Origin: a virus
Virus record (IMG/VR): IMGVR_UViG_3300036980_000028
Span: 1-32,015 of that record
Strand: one strand, 5' to 3'
Length of the DNA stretch: 32,015 nucleotides
Part shown: positions 24,001 through 30,242 of the stretch, in pieces
Position numbering within the stretch: the first letter of the stretch is position 1
How the letters are laid out: every line of letters begins with the position of its first letter
Notes under the pieces: generated by a model
Told to the model about the DNA's origin: nothing
Database searches by the model: none
The model's input: only the letters and a program-made list of their open reading frames with translations
Translations under genes and position numbers: made by a program

Positions 24001-26133
24001 GTAGAGCGTGATATTAAAATACAAGAAGTACATAATAGTATTTTACGTCAGTCAATGAAACGTGGAGAAAGTCTTGGTGGTACTGTAGAAGATCGTTTAC
24101 TTTCTCTTATAAATACAACTAAGTCTGTAATTAATAGAGGTAGTTTACAAGCATGGGAAGAAGCTACTCAAAGAGCTTTTGTTAATGCTTATGGTGATTA
24201 CTTAGTTAATGGTGAGTATCCAACTACTATTAATTCCTTTATTAATCGTCCTGGTATGTCTAGGGATGAGGTAAAACAGTTACAAAATGCTAAGACTATC
24301 TTTGAACAACATCAAAAAATTAGAGCATTTAGTACTATGGAGGATAGAGCTTGGGCTAAAACCTTTAATTGGGTAGCAGATATATTTGAGAAGACTCCTT
24401 GGTCTGCTAAGTATCTAATGCCAGGAACAAGAGAAATAGGAAAAGGGAATACTATCTTTGAGGGTGCTCGTAAGGTAGCTTCTACTTTATATATTGCTCT
24501 AAATCCACAGAGACAGTTTATAGTTCAAACAGGTCCTCTTATGGAAATGTTAGCATTAAATCCTTTAAAGGCTCCTAAACGTATAGCAGAGTTACTAGCT
24601 GTTCGTTTAGCTATTCTAGCTGATGCTCCTTTACTTAAGAATTCAGGAGTTAACTTTAATAAAGTTGCTTCTGATATGTCAAATGGTATCTCTCAAGATA
24701 TTGTAGATTTAAAAACTGCCATTTTAAAATCAGGTTTACTAGAGAGTATTGACTTAAATCTATTGGTTCATGGTATTGCTGATGATTTAGATAGAGGACT
24801 TAAAGAGGGTACTTGGGAAAAATATTATAAGAATACTATAGCTGTTCCAAAAGGAGCTACTAAAGTAGTACGATCATTGGGTTTTGGTGCTGCTGAGTCT
24901 CTTAACAGTATTGGTCTATGGATAATAGCAAGAGATAAATGGGTTGATCGCAATCCAGGTAAAGATTGGAGATCTGATACTGCTATTAATGAGATCTCAT
25001 ATGATCAGAATAATATGTCTGGTGCTATGACTAGAGCAGGATCTTTCCCTTATCAATCAGGGGCTTTTGGTTTATTAATGCAGTTTGGTGCTATTACTCA
25101 GAAACTGACTATGAATCTAATTCAGTCAGGGACTACTGTATTAACAGTAGGTGAGAGAGCAAGACTTGCTGTAACAAGAGCACTTCTCTTTGGTGCTCGT
25201 GAAGGCTTACCTTTTGGTGCTCTTGCTTATTGGTACCTAGATCAAACTAAAGATAAAGAGGTTCTAAAAGTTAAAGAGGAACTTAGGCGTGGTCTATATG
25301 ATAGGGGTATGAATCATTTACTTATGGCTCTTACTGACTCAGAGCACTCTGATCTTTATGCAGTTAAAGGTATAACACCTTATGGAGAATCAACTACAGG
25401 TATTCCTTATGTAGAACTTATACGTGAGGTAATGAAGGCTGTAGATGATAAACCTTCTGACCCTAGATTCCCTGTCGTTGGAGCAATAGGTTCTATATTT
25501 AAAGCAAAAGATAACATCAAAGGATGGTTTACAACTCGTGATGTAAAAGATGAAAGTATAGCTTTACAAGTAACTATGGAAGCCCTTACCTTAGCTAGTG
25601 GTATGAATAACTGGGCTAAATCACAATTACTTTTATCCCATAAGGATAAAATGAATAAGTATGGTGCTCCTATGGGTCTTAATGCTTCTAAAGCTGAAGC
25701 TTATGGTCAGTTCTTTGGTATGATAACTTATAGAGAACAAAGTCAAATGGATTCCTTTGGTGGGGAAATGGATAAAGAGAAGGCTATCAAAGATATGGCT
25801 AAAGAAATCTATCTCCAAATACAAAATCAAAGGAAGATTGGTGGGGATACTCACCTTGAACGTATGCAAATGGTTGGTTCTTTTCTTAATGAACTTATTG
25901 ATGGTAAACGTTGGGTTGATGAGGATCGCACTAAGATATGGGACGAGGTTTGGAAATTAGATGGGACTGCTATTACTACTCCTGAGAATAGTTTAGCAAC
26001 TATGGTAGGTAAAGATCTTGCAAGTGCTGACGCTGAAACTCAGAGAACAATTAATCATCTTCGTATATATAGTAAAAACCCAGAAACACATAGATATTTA
26101 GACATACTAGAAGGAAAAGAGGAACAACCATAA
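21073..26133 (+). CDS. Large internal virion protein (gp16-like ejection protein)
   Basis: At 1686 residues, this is larger than T7 gp16 (1318). The N-terminus is helical (SKALVIAEQRWVDEQDSF). Small hydrophobic stretches occur near residues 255-270 (ILAGLAAEGGVGSLAYKG). Around residues 579-588 there is HFVIAHEEAR, like a zinc-protease HExxH with the second His lost. The C-terminal third (FIVQTGPLMEMLALNPL, SGAFGLLMQFGAITQK, ALAYWYLDQTKD) resembles the membrane-active ends of podovirus ejection proteins. No lytic transglycosylase motif was found. It probably forms the channel for DNA entry. ATG 21073 is preceded by AAGG, and the stop overlaps the next gene. Confidence 0.75.
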   Translation: MEVLSDYELPPLEQPIAALPEKQASEKAFYTSAVAENNEDPISTYQEVKSDLMQTGASKALVIAEQRWVDEQDSFGKEFFTDMIQNPNIDMKLKRDALTIYANNGYISKSLRDEYIEKVASKGGALISDNKAQDEYNKSLSQRLSKINFDLLNEDINKANEDPSFSQYAEAFYEVGKDVGTSIPTSLIGAVYAITQWSAVDGQELANELLTSWRDNPTDPTVNAIREKIFDKLKFLEIPYAKTMEFTYKLTGSEDAAILAGLAAEGGVGSLAYKGFKAGAKKAFKKSKPKIPTGSPLDTTLAANTTMAADLGKAAVNDTTGELAKALGATRGEIIGDLAYPSAVNENVNGQWAEFKPTIDLYREDLAKTTEELAALVEDSRWDPSIHNVELRRKEQEIVYKVISQERTPVYQSANSSIAPTALGTWNGYARFGPTKTTAYSSVEDVVTAAKGIRTDLTKTPNLGELSTVNIVDTVTGKRYNTPKELLDDPKFKTTLENLPEKTDGGIPIKYGPTGKTRTDGSKVNATLKKDDKGNALEIAIDADAIRASFDSKPWANPKVEGVVPFRRDAFKTAEEYLHFVIAHEEARIKYKNNGAMSKSEYENFINQRALDEMDAIRDKYNLDKPTAPIQLVVEWAWERKYDDLSINNFGPNAVKTKIFGVNTNTARGVLSQYLFGGRGIFPKWFEMASARQSIRAARQASRVMQIISKKIAKTDFPEELLSLIDKAETDAIEFFPLSLLQTSFPHLSKAQVVELQATHNLWRRITHFQHALVNMQHRNDLISEGYSKGLYEGDKYLGPATDTPIFDDKNRMPYKVWDMDLKQEVVFQLKTTIDPKPLNTVISDKPAGIRDVGGKKLVRVRTPIRDNKDSLTDDSVYEYVLIDESKNRIDNLPEQVVPRTSGYSPIKTKAYWFIEKTPTALMVNGSPLTSPDGLAKYSEVVAVANSELEANKISDNLLEENPGLAYKPRPDREIDVERDIKIQEVHNSILRQSMKRGESLGGTVEDRLLSLINTTKSVINRGSLQAWEEATQRAFVNAYGDYLVNGEYPTTINSFINRPGMSRDEVKQLQNAKTIFEQHQKIRAFSTMEDRAWAKTFNWVADIFEKTPWSAKYLMPGTREIGKGNTIFEGARKVASTLYIALNPQRQFIVQTGPLMEMLALNPLKAPKRIAELLAVRLAILADAPLLKNSGVNFNKVASDMSNGISQDIVDLKTAILKSGLLESIDLNLLVHGIADDLDRGLKEGTWEKYYKNTIAVPKGATKVVRSLGFGAAESLNSIGLWIIARDKWVDRNPGKDWRSDTAINEISYDQNNMSGAMTRAGSFPYQSGAFGLLMQFGAITQKLTMNLIQSGTTVLTVGERARLAVTRALLFGAREGLPFGALAYWYLDQTKDKEVLKVKEELRRGLYDRGMNHLLMALTDSEHSDLYAVKGITPYGESTTGIPYVELIREVMKAVDDKPSDPRFPVVGAIGSIFKAKDNIKGWFTTRDVKDESIALQVTMEALTLASGMNNWAKSQLLLSHKDKMNKYGAPMGLNASKAEAYGQFFGMITYREQSQMDSFGGEMDKEKAIKDMAKEIYLQIQNQRKIGGDTHLERMQMVGSFLNELIDGKRWVDEDRTKIWDEVWKLDGTAITTPENSLATMVGKDLASADAETQRTINHLRIYSKNPETHRYLDILEGKEEQP

Positions 26134-28826
26134 TGGCACAACAACCACCAAATTTTCAACCTATTTTAACTGAAAGTGGCTTTGCCGCTGACTCAAAAGC
26201 CTATACAAATAAGCTTGCAGGGTCTAGCTCTAGCTTAGGTGCTGTAGCAGGATTAGCTGAAGCAGGTATAGTAGGTTTATCTGCCTATGGTAAGATAAAA
26301 GCTGAAGATGATTTATTAAAAACACAGCAAGAAATTGATGCTGCAGTAGAACCACTTATTAAGGAGGCTGAAGAAAGATCTCCTTACTATCAAGGAGAGG
26401 CAGCTAAATCTCTAGTAAGGTATAATCAAGTATTAGAGCAATTACCTTCAGTAGATGGAGGGGATGATCCTGAAGAGCTAGATAACTTTGTAGGTGGAGT
26501 ACAAAGTGCTATAGAAGAGAAAGTTACCTTTTTAGAGAAAGCAAAAGAACAAGGTCGTATGGATCCCTTTACTTTTGATATGAGACTACGTGATATAACT
26601 AAGAAATTTATATCCGATAATCCAGGCCTACGCCCTGAGATTTTAGAACTTGTTAAGAATAAATTACAAGATGCTCGTATTATTGATGTACTTAAATATG
26701 ATGAAAGTAATGAAGAAAAGGTAGCTAAAGCACAAGAAGAAGAACTCAAAGAAGTTAGACAAGAATTAGATAAAAGAAATATACCAGAGCATTTAGCTTA
26801 TGTAAATGGTGAGTTTAATTTAAATGTAGCTAAAGGACTTAGAGATAAAGGACGTGCTAATGATCTAACTCTTAGTGAATTTGAGCGTGGCTCTAAAGTT
26901 GGAAAGATACTTAGTGATGCAGATGTAGAAAAATTTTCTAAAGATGGTACTGTTAATCATATGATTAGTGCCTCTTTTCAAAAAGATTCTCTAGAGTTAA
27001 ATCAGATCTTTGCAGACTTTCCTAATAATTTTGCTGGAGGTAAGAAAGCAGCCATTGAATATATTGCAAGAAAAAAAATAGAGTTTATGTCTACTCCAGG
27101 TTTGTCTAAATATATGGCAAATGCTGAGGTTAAAGGCTCTGTTGAATTATATATGAAACAACTGGATGTTTTACAAGAAAGTTTACAATCTTTTAATTCT
27201 GGAGCTGACTTAAAATTAGCAATGGAAAATATAGCTGGTACTCTAGATAGTGCATCAACAATAGAACTTTTAACTAAGATCCCTAACCTTAAGGGAATAG
27301 AGTTGGCAGTAAAAATGTCCCAAGTTCCAGGAGTATTAGCATCGTCTGATGGAGCAAAAGTAAGGGCTGATTTGGCTAAATTAGTTTCTGATGTTCTTAC
27401 TAACACAACAATAGGCTCTTCTAATGCTTTTAAAATTACTCCAGGACAGCCCCTTTCTCAAGCAGGCCTATTACTAAATGGAGCTACTGAAGCAGCTAAA
27501 GATGGTAATCTAGAAGCTCAAGATAATTTATCAAAAGCTGTTGAAGCTATCTTTAAAGGTTTGGAAGATCCTAAAGTATTAAATAATCGTGATTCACAAA
27601 TAAAAGCTTATGATGAGATTATTAATTTAGTAGGACTACCACAAAATGTAAGTTCTTTTATAGATATTAGTCCTCAAGCTGCTAGTAAATATAAAGAGGG
27701 TCTAGACAACTATACCTATCAAATTAGTGCTTCTCTAGATAAATATATAGCTACACATCTGAGAGATAAAGAGATTAATATTGAGATTAATCCTAAGACA
27801 GGTAGATTACTTGTTACTGGTAAAGATGTAGATGAGAAATTTAATAGAGACTTTACTACTCGTATTGACAGGGCACTTAAAGCTTATGCTAATCTTCGTG
27901 TAGATACTCCAGCTAATGTAGCTAAAGACTTCTATACTGAATACTTTTCTGATGTTCTTTTAGGTAATACTGCTGAAAAGAAAGCAAAATCTAACAATCC
28001 TGGACAACTACCAGATAAAGAAGGTAAGCCTCAAGTCTTTACTACTCCTAAAGATGGGATAGAAGCTTTAGAATCAAGAATATTAGATATTGCTGGAGGC
28101 ACTGTTGGAGCAACCAAAGCTGAGAAAATAGAAGTAGAAGAAGAGGCAGCCCAAGAGTTTAGAAGGAATAAGGAAGAACTTAAAAAAGGTAAAATAAGTA
28201 AAGAGGAATATGGTAATAGAGCTTCTTCTTTAAATAGAACTCTTAAACAAAAACTCTATGATTTAGATGCTAAATATAAACAACCTAAAAAAGTAACTCT
28301 TAGATACTTAATTGATGGTCTTAACCCTGCTGGTTCTAAAACAGATATGGATAGCTCTAATTCAGAATTAGTTGATTATATAGCTGAACATATGGGAGTA
28401 AAAAAGAATGAGCATTTAGACTTAGAAGATAAAGGTACTCTATCTAAATTTATGGCAGCTTATTCTAGTTCTAATGGGTTTGAGATAAATTCTATGAGGA
28501 TAGGTAAAGATCTTAAAACAAAAGGTGATCCATTAAAAGCTTTCCCTGATTTCTTGGATCCTCAAGTTAAAGCCGCTAGAGAAAATAAAATAAAGAATAT
28601 GGAAAGTCAATTAGAACTTAGTAATGATCCTAAGTATAAAGCACAATTAGAAAATAAAATAAAGAATATGGAAAATCAATTAGAACTTAGTGATAATCCT
28701 AAATTTAAAGATCAATTAGAAGCTGAGATTAAAAAACAAAAAGAGTTACTTGATAATCCTAAGTTTAGAGCTCAATTAGAAGCTGAGATTAAAAAACAAA
28801 AAGCTTTATTGAAAGATGGTAATTAG
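26133..28826 (+). CDS. Internal virion protein (gp15-like) with P5-like wall domain
   Basis: An 897-residue, mostly helical protein, placed like an internal-core protein although it follows the gp16-like gene. Near residues 619-652 it reads SNNPGQLPDKEGKPQVFTTP then KDGIEALESRIL, and near 720-790 LRYLIDGLNPAGSKTDMDSS with YIAEHMGV. Together these are like a P5-type lytic domain ('NNPGN...F.tpeeGi.Al' and 'tlxxxIxxxxPxxxN'), here separated by a 70-residue charged coil. It may loosen the cell wall during injection; the activity is inferred. The C-terminus is a run of coiled-coil repeats. ATG 26133 overlaps the upstream stop. Confidence 0.65.
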   Translation: MAQQPPNFQPILTESGFAADSKAYTNKLAGSSSSLGAVAGLAEAGIVGLSAYGKIKAEDDLLKTQQEIDAAVEPLIKEAEERSPYYQGEAAKSLVRYNQVLEQLPSVDGGDDPEELDNFVGGVQSAIEEKVTFLEKAKEQGRMDPFTFDMRLRDITKKFISDNPGLRPEILELVKNKLQDARIIDVLKYDESNEEKVAKAQEEELKEVRQELDKRNIPEHLAYVNGEFNLNVAKGLRDKGRANDLTLSEFERGSKVGKILSDADVEKFSKDGTVNHMISASFQKDSLELNQIFADFPNNFAGGKKAAIEYIARKKIEFMSTPGLSKYMANAEVKGSVELYMKQLDVLQESLQSFNSGADLKLAMENIAGTLDSASTIELLTKIPNLKGIELAVKMSQVPGVLASSDGAKVRADLAKLVSDVLTNTTIGSSNAFKITPGQPLSQAGLLLNGATEAAKDGNLEAQDNLSKAVEAIFKGLEDPKVLNNRDSQIKAYDEIINLVGLPQNVSSFIDISPQAASKYKEGLDNYTYQISASLDKYIATHLRDKEINIEINPKTGRLLVTGKDVDEKFNRDFTTRIDRALKAYANLRVDTPANVAKDFYTEYFSDVLLGNTAEKKAKSNNPGQLPDKEGKPQVFTTPKDGIEALESRILDIAGGTVGATKAEKIEVEEEAAQEFRRNKEELKKGKISKEEYGNRASSLNRTLKQKLYDLDAKYKQPKKVTLRYLIDGLNPAGSKTDMDSSNSELVDYIAEHMGVKKNEHLDLEDKGTLSKFMAAYSSSNGFEINSMRIGKDLKTKGDPLKAFPDFLDPQVKAARENKIKNMESQLELSNDPKYKAQLENKIKNMENQLELSDNPKFKDQLEAEIKKQKELLDNPKFRAQLEAEIKKQKALLKDGN
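28581..28826 (+). repeat. C-terminal coiled-coil tandem repeats
   Basis: Four direct repeats: 28581-28649, 28650-28718 (both 69 bases), 28719-28778 (60 bases) and 28779-28826 (partial). The first two encode ENKIKNMExQLELSx-(D/N)P-K and are nearly identical in DNA; the last two start EAEIKKQK. They end the gp15-like protein. Confidence 0.85.
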
Positions 28827-28827
28827 T

Positions 28828-29619
28828 ATGCCTATTAATCCAGGTAAATATTTAAAAGAAATGTTTAATGAAGTAGGAGCATCGGTTAGAGAAGGTATGG
28901 CTGGTGTTGCTGGATATAAAGAATCATCTGATAAAGCTGAAGATATATCCTCATCTGAATTTGATTTGGATTCTCAGTATCTAGGTGAAGGTGATGCTAT
29001 GAGGCATATAGTATTCTCAGCTCTTGCTACTAGAAAATATGGTGGTGAGGGTATACCTAAGACTTTATCATGGTTAAATGAAAATGTTAAAGGAGCTTTT
29101 GCCTCAGATGAAGATAAAGAAATGGATCTATTTAATGATACTTTAGGTAGAAAAATTGGATTAGAAGCTAAAGATGAAGAAGAAGTTTATATGATGGCTA
29201 GACAGCATATTAGTTCAGGTAAAGCTAAAGTAGTTAATAAGTCTAAAAAACAGGGTGATGAAAGTACTGATGAGATGGAAGCTAGAATTAGCTTTGAAAA
29301 GATGAAATCTGATGTAGACAACAATGTTGAGTTTGATCCAGAGGGTAATAATTATGATTATAAGACAGCAAAAGCTAGTGGCTTAGGTCCAGATGGTACT
29401 GGTGAAAATAAAGGACATTGGGGATCAGTAACACAGGCTAGTGATGTGGATAAAAAGAAATATAAATTGCCTAATGAGAGTTATGTTATACTCAAAGGGA
29501 GAAAACATGAGACATGGGATAAAGCTGTCAAGGGAGAAACAGATCGAGGCTTCATTGTTAAGAAATATGGCAATAGATACTATTCAGTTCCAGCAGACAC
29601 AGATAAATCAAAAAAATGA
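28828..29619 (+). CDS. Virion-associated protein with DUF6973-like motif
   Basis: A 263-residue protein ending the late gene run. GEGDAMRHIVFSALATRKYG, then MDLFNDTLGRKIGLEAKD, resembles the 'GDAxRHxxWSxxxxxxxG...MDxxNNxxGRxxG' pattern of DUF6973-type domains known from phage and secreted-toxin contexts. The end (PNESYVILKGRKHETWDKAV, then GFIVKKYGNRYYSVP) resembles ejection-protein C-termini. The start is uncertain: ATG 28828 follows the previous stop by one base, while ATG 28816 adds MVIS. The gene sits before the late terminator. It may be a virion enzyme acting on the cell envelope; no function is proven. Confidence 0.6.
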   Translation: MPINPGKYLKEMFNEVGASVREGMAGVAGYKESSDKAEDISSSEFDLDSQYLGEGDAMRHIVFSALATRKYGGEGIPKTLSWLNENVKGAFASDEDKEMDLFNDTLGRKIGLEAKDEEEVYMMARQHISSGKAKVVNKSKKQGDESTDEMEARISFEKMKSDVDNNVEFDPEGNNYDYKTAKASGLGPDGTGENKGHWGSVTQASDVDKKKYKLPNESYVILKGRKHETWDKAVKGETDRGFIVKKYGNRYYSVPADTDKSKK

Positions 29620-29645
29620 CCTTCACAATCGCGCTGTAGCGCAAT

Positions 29646-29680
29646 AAAAAAGCCCACCTAATACAGTGGGCTTTCTTTTT
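29646..29680. terminator. Bidirectional terminator between convergent gene groups
   Basis: AAAGCCCAC at 29649-29657 pairs with GTGGGCTTT at 29666-29674 around an 8-base loop. The + strand has TTTCTTTTT after the stem, and the complement of AAAAAA at 29646-29651 gives a T-run on the - strand. It should therefore end both the late genes and the RNR operon. A smaller hairpin, GCGCTGTAGCGC at 29631-29642, precedes it. Confidence 0.88.
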
Positions 29681-29707
29681 AACTAAAATTAACTACAGCT
29701 TCTAAAA

Positions 29708-30109
29708 CTATTCTTCTTGGGCATTTGCCTCAATTTTAGGTAGTTTTATTACAGTAATTTGTTTATCTTTCATTTGAGCATACCTAATTGCATATTCTAC
29801 GTCTTTACAGTCACCATTATAAAGAAATAAAATAACATCAGCATTATCTACTAACTGTTTATTCCTAATAAAAAAATATTTATTAGAGAAGTCAACTTTA
29901 TTATCTAATAAAAAGTAAGGTAGGAATTCTACAAAGTCTATCTTTTCTTTTTTACAGAAATTTTTAACAATCATAGGGAGACCTTTACCTCCACCTCCTA
30001 GTATTACATTTACTTTAATAGTATTTTGATGGTAGATTACTTTATTAAGGATTCTAGCTACTGCTTCCTCATCTTGGATTGTGTTACTACCTATGACACT
30101 TAACTTCAT
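29708..30109 (-). CDS. SLOG-like (DUF2493/YspA-type) nucleotide-binding protein
   Basis: A 133-residue protein. The start MKLSVIGSNTIQDEEAVARI, then VNVILGGGGKGLPMIVKNF and VEFLPYFLL, RNKQLVDNADVILFLYNGDC and ITVIKLPKIE match the SLOG/DUF2493 layout: a Rossmann-like first strand, a GGG loop and the RNxxxxxxAD motif. Such proteins bind or process nucleotide-related ligands; the ligand here is unknown. AAAGGA lies ahead of the start on the - strand. It follows the RNR and a small ORF in the same direction, so a role in nucleotide supply or signalling is plausible. Confidence 0.6.
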   Translation of the reverse strand: MKLSVIGSNTIQDEEAVARILNKVIYHQNTIKVNVILGGGGKGLPMIVKNFCKKEKIDFVEFLPYFLLDNKVDFSNKYFFIRNKQLVDNADVILFLYNGDCKDVEYAIRYAQMKDKQITVIKLPKIEANAQEE

Positions 30110-30110
30110 C

Positions 30111-30242
30111 TTAGTTTCCTTTTACTACAATTAATCTAATAATTAATAGATCAAGAATCATAATATGTTCTTGTTCTTGTTTATCAAATATAAATTCTAT
30201 TCCTATAGACATACCATTAATAAGAGATAATGAGAATATCAT
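30111..30242 (-). CDS. Small ORF between RNR and SLOG gene, 43 aa
   Basis: This ORF on the - strand fills the RNR-SLOG gap exactly. Its ATG (30242-30240) overlaps the RNR stop as ATGA, and its TAA (30113-30111) lies one base before the SLOG start. It encodes MIFSLSLINGMSIGIEFIFD and ends DLLIIRLIVVKGN: two hydrophobic stretches with an acidic middle (DKQEQEH). Short phage proteins with an IGIEF...DLLIIRL-type layout seem familiar, but I can name no function. The neat overlaps argue that it is translated. Confidence 0.55.
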   Translation of the reverse strand: MIFSLSLINGMSIGIEFIFDKQEQEHIMILDLLIIRLIVVKGN

